64,000 nt of DNA from Cruorifilaria tuberocauda. Taxonomy: Eukaryota > Nematoda > Chromadorea > Rhabditida > Onchocercidae. Made by a program: the position numbers and the translations under genes. The stretch spans positions 153,072 through 217,071 of the forward strand of contig JABVXU010000055.1 in the NCBI GenBank assembly GCA_013365365.1, written 5' to 3'. Below are positions 1-12,559 of this stretch, in pieces; the first letter of the stretch is position 1; each line of letters begins with the position of its first letter. The notes under the pieces were generated by a model, which saw only the letters and a program-made list of their open reading frames with translations, was not told the origin of the DNA and made no database searches.

Positions 1-9
1 GAAGTGATA

Positions 10-859
10 TTAATTCTTTACTAATATTTTATTCTGTACTTCATGATCTTCAGTGGGCTGTTGCGACTGAACGTTTTTAAGCAGTTCTTTCTTTGTAAGT
101 CCAAGAAACGAGTCAACATAGTGGCCGATCTCTTCTAATAAACTACACAATGTTTCGCCAGCATCCAATCCCTGAAACCAATTAGCTGTTATGTATATTC
201 GCATGTTATTTTTAGCAAAAATTTGAAACTTGAAACTTACGCACGAAAAGGGAAAAAGAGAGACAAACCTCAGTGATCATAATGCCATACTGCGTACTAT
301 AAAGAGCAAGAAGCTTCTTCCTGAGTATATCGAGTGCTTTATTTTTAGTGAGATCTGGCGCAGATGTTCTTAATAAATCGACGGTAATATTTTCAGCATT
401 TGACGCTACTTTTTGGTAACGATCCTGCAAAAATAGCAGTGATTCTCGATGCAAAAGTTAAACATGAAATCAATGAGAACTGAACATGATTTCTCATTAA
501 ACTTTCTTGCGTAGTTTATATAGTAAGGAAGTATTAAAGGATAAACAATATATTGATAGAAGCTCTAGATATTCAGGTGCTAGAAATGGTGCTAGGAAGT
601 AGGAATCATAATGGCTTAAGAAACGAGTGAATGAAAAATTCCTAGATGATGGGAAAGGCCATCACATAATGAATAAAACTAAGTGAGTGATCCAGCATTT
701 ATTAGATTGAATTGCTGCATTTCAATAGTTGAAAACTTTACATACAGTGGCAGCGATTGTAGCGAAAATTTTCCGCCTTAGTTTATCAAATGAGCCTTCA
801 AATTTAAAAGAGTCTACGAGCTTGCGCACTTCGCTCTGCTCTACTTTCGTCACAAGCAT
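10..859 (-). CDS. BOD1/Shg1-domain protein, 143 aa, 3 exons
   Basis: Exons 859-746, 424-269 and 171-10 join in phase 0 to give a complete 143-residue protein with a TAA stop. Residues about 12-60 match the BOD1/Shg1 (COMPASS subunit) domain: a helix, then FEGSFDKLRRK, the counterpart of the FD-x-x-RR signature of BOD1 proteins, then a second helix. Family members act in chromosome bi-orientation through PP2A-B56 inhibition (BOD1) or sit in Set1/COMPASS complexes (Shg1, BOD1L); which role applies here cannot be read from sequence. The remainder is helical and charged with no signal peptide or membrane segment. Splice sites are good (GTATGT donor, TTTTTGCAG acceptor). A six-codon upstream ORF starts at 880 and its TGA overlaps the start codon (TGAATG). 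The exon structure is firm; the family call rests on one domain. Confidence 0.62.
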
Positions 860-3800
860 TCACAATCCTTTCCCACACATCCTGAAAAGCATTGTAATAA
901 GTGAAATAATTTAGATAAATGACGAACCTAAAGCACTATAGAGCTCTATAAACATATAAATTGAATAACCAATTCATAAAAACACACTCCTACTCCTTAA
1001 TACTCCATCCGAAATCATAGATAAGTCACATATTCGGCAAATCATTCAATCCTACAACGGCTAATGAGAAAATAAAAATATTATTCAGGAATTTCTGATG
1101 TAAACCTTTGCTTTGATAATTACAGGCTGAAAGTACGACTGAGCAACGGAATTTGAAAGTACAATGTGATGTCTATACTTTTCAGAGTAGTTTTATAGGT
1201 TGAAAGAAGAATGTATATATAACTGCAAGAGACAACAAGCTACTTTGGAAAAGCACATGAACCGCCTTGAATCTAAAGAGAAGCAAAGATCCAAAAACTG
1301 TAACTCACTAAATGCAACAAAATCGGATATGGAAGGATCGCTGTTTCACTTACTTACCATATGACATTCAGACCAGACAATGCATGAAACCATCATAATG
1401 AACAAACACGTAGTATGTTACTCTGAGTAACACGATCTGTTCAAAATTCGTATCGAAAATTCCTACGTTACAGTATAAAATTGACTTTTGACTTTAAACA
1501 TTTCACATTTAATAAATCTCAATTATACCATTGATAGAAGTTTATTTAGAAAATTTCCTATTGCTTTTGTTCTCTTTTGCTAAATAATAGTTCCATACTG
1601 AGTACAGTATTCTTGCATGTGAATCATAAACGATCTTAGATTCGTATTTTTTTTCTGATTTATAATGGTGACCTCCTATCATAGTAATTTTACCAGCAAA
1701 ACATGCTTGATGAAGTTTGGTGATTATATTGGCATTTTTTAATATATAAACACATATATTTAAATATATAAAACAAATTGGAAGATAGTTGTTAAAATTT
1801 GTGAAAGTAAAAAGTTCGAAGAAAATATGAATTAGAAAACTAAAATAATAATCGAATTATTATCATGACACTTGTGAAAGCATTTAAAAGCAAGATTTTT
1901 AGAAAAAAAAGCAAAATGGAAAATCAAATTAATAATTCAATTATTGCGAAGCAAAGATTCCAACGAAAACATTACATAGAAAATTAAATTAACAATCCAA
2001 TTATTAGCACGACCTGTGAACTAGTAACTATGATATTGATTGCAAACTTAGCCTTTTCAAGAATGCTAAACTAAATACTAAGCATGCTTCTTTTTCTTTT
2101 AATTTCAATTCAATAAGGAAAGAATTTTCTCATAACTAAACTATGAAATAATTATTCCAGTGATTAATGTTAGTTTAAAATTTTATTAGCATTTTTTGAC
2201 TCATTATTATGTGTTTTATATCAATTGTGATAACTTTTTACAATTGTCATACAACTTAATAATTTTAGTTGAATTTTCAAACGAATATCAATAATTTTTC
2301 CACTCAATAATGGTGCAATTCAAAGTATTATTTATTGATTGTTCTTCTCTAAAACTTTTAATTGATAATCTATAAGAAGAAGGCGATCACATTTTGTGTT
2401 ATAATTTCTATTTTCATTATAATTTCATCAAATATTTAAAATTTGCTTTGAATAAAATTTTGGTATGGATTAAAAATTATTATCTTGCTATTTCATCGCA
2501 CTATTTTTCTTTAAATAATATTGTAATTAACATTGAATTTGAAAATGATTTACTTTTTATGTTGTTATTATATCATTTTCACTTTGATCTGTTGTTCAAT
2601 TGTTTTTACGATTTGCTTATCAATTTATGAATTAAATAATATTATTTATTGCCTAACTACAATTATTAACACTCATTTAGCATCTAAAAAGATTTAACAG
2701 TTTTGATAGGTTACAAAAAAGAGTTCAGTTGAATTAGAAAGAGTTATAGTTGCAAATGATTCCTTTTTTTCTTTTTTTGGATGAATTTCTTAGAAACGAA
2801 ATATTGGTCTATTTAAGCTGTTGATAGACTTCCGTGCTATATACTATTTATAATACTTGACAACATTGGTGAAAAGCGAAACTCTGATTGCGTTTTCCAT
2901 TTATATGATTATAAATTGTCCAATTTTTGAATTCAACATCCATCTTCTATTAACCCAAGCAGTTGTTGTCCAAGTAGATTGCAAGGTTGAACTTTCAATC
3001 CAATTTCTATCGCATTTTCATACTATTAAAAGTTTATATTTAAACGACTCAATAATAGAAAATATGAGTTGTACTTTTAATTACCGCAATATGCAGTAAT
3101 TTTATTAAAACTATAAAACTTAAATAAACCACGAATATAATGCGATATTTGCTCCATTTCGTTTAATTCTTAATTTTATCGATATTTCGTCACTACAAAA
3201 GATAACAATGCTATTGTGATAAGAGATTATTTGAAAGAATTATGGAGAATTTTTTCGTTTTCACTTTTGCAGATAAAATAATAGTGTATTGATTGATTGC
3301 GGTTTTTTAAAAAAGTAAGAAAATGATTTTTGAGAATTGTATTGATCAGTGATTTCTTTCTTTTGTATAATCCAGAAGTTTTACAGCTGTTAATTTTATT
3401 TTTGTCTATCGAAAAACATCATGGCTAAAATGGAGCATTTCAATCTTCTCTTCATAATAATAAGCTTCTCCGTGATTGTTTTCTGTGAAGTGTCATTTGC
3501 AGTCAAAATTTTCCGAAAATCCCTTCAATAATTCATTTTCCTTCCTCGCTCTTACCGAATCACTTCATGGATAACCATCAATAGCTTAAGTAAAGCATTT
3601 ATCCTCAACTAAAGAAGAATATGATCGTCTTATGCAATATTATTTCTTTTCTTTGTACAATCTTCTAGATCTAACGTTTTCCATTTATCTATCAGAACTG
3701 ACTGGCTTTATTGATTTATTCATTATTCTTTGATCTGTTCAAGGTTAGCTGTTTCACTTGTGCAAATCGTTAAATCACTTGTAAAATTCATTTTTAAATG

Positions 3801-6208
3801 CAAAAACTGATTGGCGAATTCACAATTTTGAAGTTCCTACTTTTCTGATCTCAAGCTCGTGACTGATTGCAAGAACCCTTAACTTTAAAAGCTTATCTGT
3901 TCTGGATGGGTATCGTGAACGAATAGATCTTTGAAATTTAAGAGTCTTTCTTCCAATCAGAAACTAGAATGTCCAGCCTTATTCAATATAATAGACATTT
4001 TTTTCAATTTTTTTCTCACTCCTTTTAACGATTCATCGCTAAAATGTTTTTTTGTGCTTGCTATGAACTGAAAGTATTTATAATTAAATCGGTTGATGCA
4101 ATTCGAATATTATTAAAACTTGATGAATTCCAATCTTTATGAGTGTAATAACAAGCTTGGTATTAATTCTATTTAATTACATTTGCTTTGTTTCGAGAAT
4201 AAAAGAGGGAAAAACGAAAATTCAAGGATTTTTGAATGATTTCAAACGAATCATTAACAAGTTTATTTACCTTGAATGCTTCAATTATTATGCATATTTT
4301 TTTTGCAGCATTAAGACATAAACAAGTGTTTTACTTTTTATTTTTGAATATTTCCCAAATCTGGAAATGTTTAACGTTTTTTACAGCAATTGAACCTTCT
4401 CTTTTTTCTTCTCTCCTTTTTTCATTACTCACAAGTTCTTAATTTTTCGTTTTAAAATTTTACTTTGTGAAAAGAAACTGCATATTCAAAAAAGCTGGTG
4501 ATCTCAATGTATGAATGTTATACATAAATTATCAGGATAATAGTTCATTAGAATAGCATAGATAATTTAATTTGTTGGTCTGTTCTCCAGGAAATTGTAT
4601 TTCAGGCAAGAATAATAGATTGCTCAGTTTTTTAACATATGAATAGATATTCTTAACCGAAAAAGAAAGTTAATTAATGCAGTAGAGATAAGCACGATGA
4701 TAATGACGATTATTGTGGATTTACAAGCCGTTTAAGTTTGAAAATTTTATCATGCAAAACATTTTTCAGTTTCTGGAATTACCACTAGGTCACTTAAATT
4801 AAATAATTCTTTCACACTAGCGAAGGGAAAAAAATAAAGACTGTAATATTCAGAAAGTAATTTATGCAAAAAAAAGAAACTGAGAATTATTTCATATATT
4901 AGTGATTATAAAAAAACTAAGCACAAGTTTTTCTTTCGAAATTAGAGATTAGAGTAATGACAGTGAAATTGATACCAGTCTTATCTGTTTCCAAAATATA
5001 ATAATAATCATGCAAGTCATTCGTTTTGTCGTAAAACTTTTTATGGACATTTCTAGCTTCCTTTTTCCTCCTCCTTTTCTTTTTTTTTCATTATTTTTAT
5101 ATTAAATCGATAGTATCAACCGTTATAGCAGTAGGATAATGTTTCAAAAAATGTCTTATTGCTTTTTTTCCCCCTCAAGTCTATTTCCACCTTCGCAAAT
5201 TCAATAAGTTTAATTAAATTTATTCTATACACCAATTAAATGGATATATTTTTACTGATATCATGATTGGATAACTCCGGATACTATGCTAACATTTAGA
5301 ACCTGCATATTGATAGACGCTTACCAATCTATCTCGACACTTGACATCCGATACCTGGTAACATTGAATTTTCTGTATCTGTCCTTTTACATTAAATATA
5401 AATATAAATATCGCTGTTTTTATGTGTATCATAATGACAATCAAAATTCTAAAATGGTTTAAGCATAATATCCAATCACCTTAATGTCATTTTTCGACGA
5501 AAGTAAAATAGCATGAGTAATTTCAAGTAGAGGAAATAATGAGTGCCAGTTTACATCGTTCCGAGTAATTTATTGGCATAATTGTTGTTCTTGTAAACCA
5601 CTTTTCTTATTTGAATTTTTTCCGAACAAATTCTTAAACATTCATTGCTGTTGATCTATTAGAATTGATCTTATTCGTATCTCGTTTCAAAAAGTTCAAA
5701 ATAGTGTTTAATATCACAGGAGAAAAGAGAAAGATTTGCTTCTTTATCAAAAATTCCATCCAATTTCAGGGTTTCTTAAAAAGATCTATATTTCTAAATC
5801 TGGAAATTGAGTGGAATTATGTATCATAATTTTTAATCAAAGCATGTAACACTTGAAATTCCAAATTATTGTCTAAAATAAATATATTATTTCAATGCCA
5901 TCAATGAATAATATAAGTATTTATAAAAGAGTATTTTGTTATGGTCTTATCAAATAAGATTTAGATAAGTCTGATACATTGTACTTTGGTATCTGAAAAA
6001 AAATCTATTTCATTCAAAAAATTCAATTTTTTTCGTCATTGCATTCCTTCATAAACTAACTAATTGGATTTTCATCATCACATTCCATTTTAACTTATTG
6101 AAATAAGATTTTAATGAGTTATCGTAGAGTACGTGATATATTTACACTTTAACAATTAATGATTGTAATAGAATTCCAGAATACGAAAAAACAAAGGTGC
6201 GCATTAAT
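860..6208. other. Intergenic, AT-rich, no gene seen
   Basis: This 5.3 kb lies between the divergent BOD1-like and monoamine transporter genes and must contain both promoters. It is very AT-rich with homopolymer runs. Open frames near 2394-2630, 2857-3099 and 4139-4442 are low-complexity Phe/Ile/Asn/Leu-rich translations without splice signals or family resemblance. No tRNA, mobile element or tandem array was recognised. Confidence 0.6.
6178..6179 (+). other. Candidate spliced-leader or 5'UTR acceptor of the VMAT gene
   Basis: The sequence GAATTCCAG ends here, 29 bases before the first ATG, with no convincing donor close upstream. It could receive a spliced leader or end a 5'UTR intron. Confidence 0.3.
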
Positions 6209-9200
6209 ATGGCAGCATTTGCTGAATTAATTGATAAGTATCGGCATAACCGGAAAATGCTATTATTCATTGTGTATATTGCTTTATTTTTGGATAATAT
6301 GCTTCTGACCACTGTTGGTATGTCACTTAAAACCAAATTTTTTCCATACAAATAATTGGAACTTTCGACAAATGAATTAAAAGTTCAAGATTTAATTAAA
6401 GCAAAATTTTTGGTAAATAGTAAATCTATTGTATTTCTGATATAATAAACAATATTTGTCTATATTTTAAGTAGAAAAAAAAACTTTATTTTTAAAATTT
6501 CCATGATTATTTATTGCAGTACCAATAATACCGGAATATCTTCTACGATTATCACATCCAAATTCAACCGATTTACTTTTGTACAATAAAATACCGGTAT
6601 CAGGACATTCACGAGGCAAACGTGCTGCGTTTACGGAAAATAGAGAGGAAGTAGAGGAAAACGGAAATGAACAACAACCATTTATTTGGGATGATGCTTG
6701 GGAAATTCCAATGGATATGCATGTAGCAACGGACTGGCAGAAAGGTCCATTGAATCCATTTCGTAAAAGCAAAACTTCGAGAAAAAAACCGTCTGAAAAA
6801 AGTTAGACGTTTTCAAGAATTTTTAAAAAGTTTAAAAATGCATTATATAATCTCAATTTTTGTTCACTTAGAAATTGATGGCAACTTAAATTTCGTAACG
6901 ATACATAAATTTCCACTAGGTAAAACTTCTCAAACAACTACCATACGTATGAAATCGATAACAACGGAAGCGTCCATTATAAGTCCATTACAAGAAAATA
7001 CAAAAGCGGATGAAAAAGTTATCCCGGATGCTGCAGAAGAAGTGAAACGACACAATACTTTAGCTGAAGAAAATGTTTATGTGGGACTAATGTTTGGTTC
7101 AAAAGCGCTTGTACAGTTGGTAACAAATCCATGGATTGGTCCTCTTACCAATAAGTTAGCTTCCAGACAATATTTCTTCATAACATTCATCAGTTTACTC
7201 AACACCAGTAATATGAAATTTCAGACGTTCGTTTGCATCAATTAATAAAATAAACTTTATCAATAAATTAACAAAGTACCACCTATGATTAATTTATTCA
7301 AAATTCCTGAAAGAAAAAAAGGAATTATATATAGTCTCAATTTTTCCTGAATGTTTTTCTCTTATTCATTGCTTATACGAACTGTAGAATTGGCTATACA
7401 GTACCGATGTTTGCTGGTTTTTGTGTTATGTTTCTGTCAACCGTAATGTTTACATTTGGTACATCGTTTGTTGTACTATGGCTTGCTCGAGCTTTGCAAG
7501 GTGTTGGATCTGCATGTACAAGTACTTCAGGTTTGTTCGAAGTTACGTGCGATATTGCAGGAAATTTTTAATTGCAATACACTAGATGAAAGAAGCTATT
7601 TGTGAACTGATGAATTTCCGGATGCATCATGTGGATAATAATTGTATCCATAAAGAGGAAGGAAGAAAAAAATGTATTTTGATCTAATAGGCATGGGAAT
7701 GCTTGCACAAGCTTATCCGAACGATGAAGAACGCGGTAGTGCTATGGGTATAGCATTGGGTGGCCTGGCACTTGGCCTACTTGTTGGACCACCATACGGA
7801 GGAGTTCTATATCAGTGGTCAGGCAAAGAGTTGCCATTCTTACTTCTTGCACTATTAGCTCTGTTTGATGGCTGTAAGTATTATTCCTTTTTAGAAAGTT
7901 AAGATAAGCATCTTACACAAACAGGTGGGGGAAAAAAGAAAAAAAAAGATTGCTTCTTGACGAACTAATAATGATAGAAAAGTAAAAATCTTTTAAAAAT
8001 ATCTTGAAAATTTATGGATTTTTAAAGATAACGATAACGATAACGGATAAGCTCAAAACTTATTTGTTTGATTAACCAAACTTCTAAATCCAAAGAGCTA
8101 AAATAAAATTGTTGCAGCTTTGCAATTTTTGGTGCTGCAACCGCGAATAGATCGTTGTGAACCGGAAGGGACTGGCTTAAAAGAACTTGCCACTGATCCA
8201 TACATTATTGTTGCTGCTGGTTAGAATCTTTATTCTCCTTTTTCTTTTCTTCAATTTTCATTTCTTCATTTTGAATTTTCCATTCATTTCTAAAATTGAA
8301 TAAATGCATGCTAATTATTGCCAAACATTCCTTCTTATTTACATGTAATGTATTTTGATATGCTAAGCTTTTTCTTTTTTACTATTTCATGTAATATTTC
8401 TGGTAATTTTCAGGATCAATAACAATCGGAAATCTTGGAATAGCAATGCTGGAACCATCGTTACCATTATGGATGATGGAATCTTGGCAGGCTAGTTCAT
8501 TTGAACGTGGCATCGCATTTCTTCCGGCTAGTATGTCTTACCTGATTGGTACAAATATATTTGGACCATTAGCACATAAAATCGGACGGTTTGTTTTTAT
8601 TTTAAAATAATTTATAATATTTAGAGTCTTTCTACTTGAAAACATGCATTCTCCTGAAATGATGAGTTTCAAAAAAAAACAACATTAAATTGCTGCAATA
8701 TACCAAGAAGTTTTTAATTTCCAGTTGGCTGAGCAGTTTTCTGGGTCTCATAATAATCGGCGTTTGCTTGATTGTTGTAAGTTATTTAATTATATTGTTT
8801 GGGGAAAGTTTTTTAGTTCCATTTAAAAATAAAAAAAGCAATGGATGGAGAATGTTTTTGGAATAAAGTAGGTATGAAAAAAATTTTTTTTAATTCAGGC
8901 ATCACGCAAGACTATCTCATATGATATTCATTCGACAGTGGCTTGAAGAATAATTTAAATTGTAGTTTAAGAAATGTCGGATTTCAAATTAATAGATTTC
9001 GGGATATTTTACTACTTGTTATTATAGAATGTAAGATGTTGTGAATGACTGTGACTGTGATTAAAAATGATTGTACTCTTTAATTGATAATTGAATTAAT
9101 TTTAGATTCCGACAGCTGAAGGAGTTGGAGGATTGATCGCACCAAATTTTTTCATGGGTTTCTCAATTGGTAAGATGAATATGTCACTTGATTGGATGAT

Positions 9201-10169
9201 AGAATATGCTACTTGCATCAGTGATGTAAGTTATCAAAGTTAAAGAGATGCATTTAAGGTATGATTGATGCATCGATGTTTCCCCTGATGGGTCATCTGG
9301 TGGATATACGTCACGTTGGTGTTTATGGATCAATATATGCAATTGCAGATGCAGCATTTTGCTTTGCTTTTGCCTTGGGTCCCTTTTTTTCCGGTCCTCT
9401 GGTTCGTTCCGTCGGATTCGCCTCGTAAGTTTCCTTCACGGTTATCACGATAAACACACTGAACTGCTTTCGCAAATTGATTAATGGAAGCGAAATATTA
9501 ATTACAAAAAAGAAATACTTATTTGTTAAATATTAACAAATTTGTAAGAAATTTTATGCATGAGGTATTGGAAGATTTAAACATTTATTAATTTCTCTTG
9601 CAAACAAAGTACCATTTTCAATTTCGTTTCAAAAATTTGATTTTATCATCGCATAACTGCAAAACTACCATAATTTTCAGAATGCTTCGCATAATTGCAG
9701 TAATAAACTTCGCATATGCTCCTCTCATGTTATTTTTGCGTAATCCACCAGCAATAAACAAAATCAATGACGTAAACAAATATTTTTTTTTCGTAACTAT
9801 AACGTGTATTACTATGACCTTCTCCTGAAATCGTAACTGAAATGTAACAGCAATATTCCAGTCTATCTCAGTCTATTACTAATTAACATTAGCTAGTTTA
9901 TCATTTTTATAGGTTACAGATTCATTTAAACTTTCAAAATTAGTGAAAATACTGAAATTGACCGGGAAATTCTGACAATTTCGTTTTTTTTTATGTAAAT
10001 CTGTGTGTGGCACTAAAAAAAAAAGATTTCTTTGAATAATGAATTATTTCAGATCATAATAGAACCAGCAGACACGAAGAAATTCACGAATGATATATAT
10101 GAAAAAATTGATGGTACTACTAATTTGGCACGTCCTGAAATACGGCTCTTCGAAGGCTATCATTACTGA
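6209..10169 (+). CDS. cat-1: Vesicular monoamine transporter (VMAT/CAT-1), 559 aa, 12 exons
   Basis: Proton/monoamine antiporter of the major facilitator superfamily, loading dopamine, serotonin, octopamine or tyramine into synaptic vesicles. Exons: 6209-6317, 6520-6762, 6920-7154, 7388-7530, 7691-7873, 8118-8219, 8414-8588, 8725-8776, 9106-9169, 9259-9424, 9681-9771, 10053-10169; total 1680 nt in frame. TM1 reads [20 protein letters not shown], with the Asp and the VVPIIP motif typical of VMAT. A long hydrophilic luminal loop (about residues 45-150) carries an N-glycosylation sequon (NST). Further family blocks are [58 protein letters not shown] and LEPSLPLWM. VAChT (UNC-17) is the nearest alternative, but TM1 and the [14 protein letters not shown] segment read as VMAT. 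The cytosolic C-tail ends FEGYHY. Complete, no defect seen. Confidence 0.93.
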
Positions 10170-10190
10170 TACTATTTGTCGAGTTTTGTG

Positions 10191-10196
10191 AATAAA
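10191..10196 (+). terminator. AATAAA poly(A) signal of the VMAT gene
   Basis: A canonical AATAAA lies 22 bases after the TGA stop of the monoamine transporter, implying a very short 3'UTR. Confidence 0.6.
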
Positions 10197-12559
10197 TATT
10201 TCTTGCAATGAATGATAAGTAATAGATTGCGGATAAAAACGCTTCATGGCTTACCATTTTTAATATTTATTTTCCGTATCGGAGATTTCCCAAAAAGTAT
10301 TCCCAAATTTTGAAAAAATGAAAAACTTCTTTTCGAATATTTTGGGTGAAGTGAATTATTATCATCGATCTTTAAAAATTGAAAACTGGTCTTAACTGGC
10401 TCAATACAAAGTTGCTAGTATTAAGTCACACTGAACCATATCATGATCCTCACTGAATTTAATATGAACCAGATCAAAATTTATAAACCGAAATTGGAAG
10501 CCGTATTCCTGAAGAAAGAAATCATATGATTCGAATGCAACAATTTTAAAGCGAATTTTAAAATCAATTTTGGCTGAAATGAATAATTAAACGATCAAAA
10601 AAGATATACTACAAAAATAACAAGGGCGGAAGGGTGAACTAAACGTGCTTGCATCAGAATGATCCTTAACTTTTTTTAAGATAAAACACTGAAAGGAATT
10701 AGTAAAAGGTGATAAAGCCAAGGAGATGAAAAGCTAATTTCGAAAATTCAATCATTTCTATTCATTGGACTTCATCTCTCTACATAATTCATTTAAAATA
10801 AGCTTTCGTTAACGGCAAAACGAGCGAAAGAGGCCTCGTGTACTAATAATATAAGGTAATCATTTTAACCAATTTTCATATATGTCCCGAAATTTTCCAT
10901 GTTTTCCTTTTTGTTATTTGTAGGATAGATACCATGTAAGTTACTAACCATTTTGTTTGTTTCAAACCACTCATGAGTGATTAAGCGGTTAATGCTTATA
11001 GATTTTTTAGGAAAATTTAATATTAAGCCATGTCGACATTTCGTTACACAATCAATCCGGAATCGTTGCACTGCTCGTGCTGAGGAAGTTTTGACTACCG
11101 GTTATACCGGCAAAAGTTTAACTTTCTCGCTGCTTAATTTCATAACGAAATCTAAGAACAGCTTGCTCATTCATTTTTATGATAATTTGTGCAGTTTTAA
11201 TTGCATCACCTTCATATTCAATGAAATTAAAGATATTCTAACCAAATTATTTCTAATATTATTACTGCTGTACAATTTCACCTTTCGCTTTTAGTTTTCT
11301 GCTTAATTCCAGTAAAATCACAAAAAGCAATTTATTTCTCAATTATCCAGAATATTTTTCAGAACTAGTAACGGAATTTTAGGCATCTCAATGTGACTGT
11401 CTACAATAAAACATGAAACTTCGCCGGGCAAACAACTGAAACTAACATTTCGACAATGGACGATTAAAACACTGAAAGAGAAGATAATGGAAAAAACGGA
11501 TATCCCGATTAGAATACAAGACATAACATTCGGATGCATCGCAACAAGTCATCAATTTTTAGATAGCCTTATTAAATCCAATTATAAATGTAACATATTT
11601 TTAGTCAAAGCCTCGATGATGCACAAACAATAAAGTACTACCGTAGATGGATACACGGTATACTCCACGCCGACTTACATTGAAATATCACAGCAGCCAT
11701 CGCTTTGAGAATGCTTATCAGTTGAATTTTCATTTTTCATGCTAAACACAGATAATAAACCGATTTTCCCCCTTTCATAATTACTACGTAGCATAAATTC
11801 ATTGTCGATGATACGAGTTCATCATTATAATAAAATCAATACAAAAGAGAAGTTTAAAAAATCAAGAAAATACACTACAGCATTTTAAAGACACATTTGT
11901 TTGTATATGTATGGATATATTTATAGAGATGTAGATATGACAGGAAAAATAGTGAGACAGATTTAGAAACCACCAAGGATTCAATCACTCCATCACATGT
12001 GATGACCCGTTTCTTGTCTCTTCTGATACAAAAGGCATTCATAAAAATTCCGAAAATTTTCAATATTAATGCAACAGTCAGAGAAAATATCACTGTACTT
12101 TTTTTTGAATCAGATGAGTGACCGCTGGACACATGTTGGACTCATAAAAGTTACCTTGAAATATTAAGTTGCTTGGAGATGGTAATGGAACAAAAAATAG
12201 TGTTGCAAATAAAAAATCTACTTTAAAAAACCAGACATAAAGATAATACAATACAATCGTCGATTTTTATTAATATGAACAGAAATATACCGATAAGTGC
12301 TTCAACAAATGTCAGACATTCAACAATAGCAATGGCACAAATTACTGGTTAGTTGTCGCCTGAAATTCCGGAGGCAAACAGGGGAGTATTAACCAAAAAT
12401 AAATGATGTAAACAAATAATTGTTGGCCAGGCTGAGGTAATTTGCAGTGGAGAGAAGAGAAAATACGGATTTTCAAATGTTTACAATCTCGCGTTCAAAT
12501 GGTCAACGTTTAATTAAATTAAATACGCAAAATCGAACCGAATAATATAATGAAATATA
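10197..12559. other. Convergent intergenic region, no gene seen
   Basis: This 2.4 kb separates the 3' ends of the VMAT gene (plus) and the WDR26 gene (minus). Short open frames (for example 10977-11294 plus, 11875-12132 minus) have no family resemblance. A minus-strand AATAAA at 12266-12271 is a possible poly(A) signal for WDR26, about 290 bases past its stop. Confidence 0.5.

Noticed and set aside
2394..3099. Two open frames of about 80 codons (2394-2630, 2857-3099)
   Set aside because: Composition is Phe/Ile/Asn/Leu from AT-rich DNA, with no splice context and no family resemblance.
10977..11294. 105-codon plus-strand frame downstream of the VMAT gene
   Set aside because: It turns low-complexity after residue 50, has no domain and no acceptor; it overlaps an antisense frame of equal quality.
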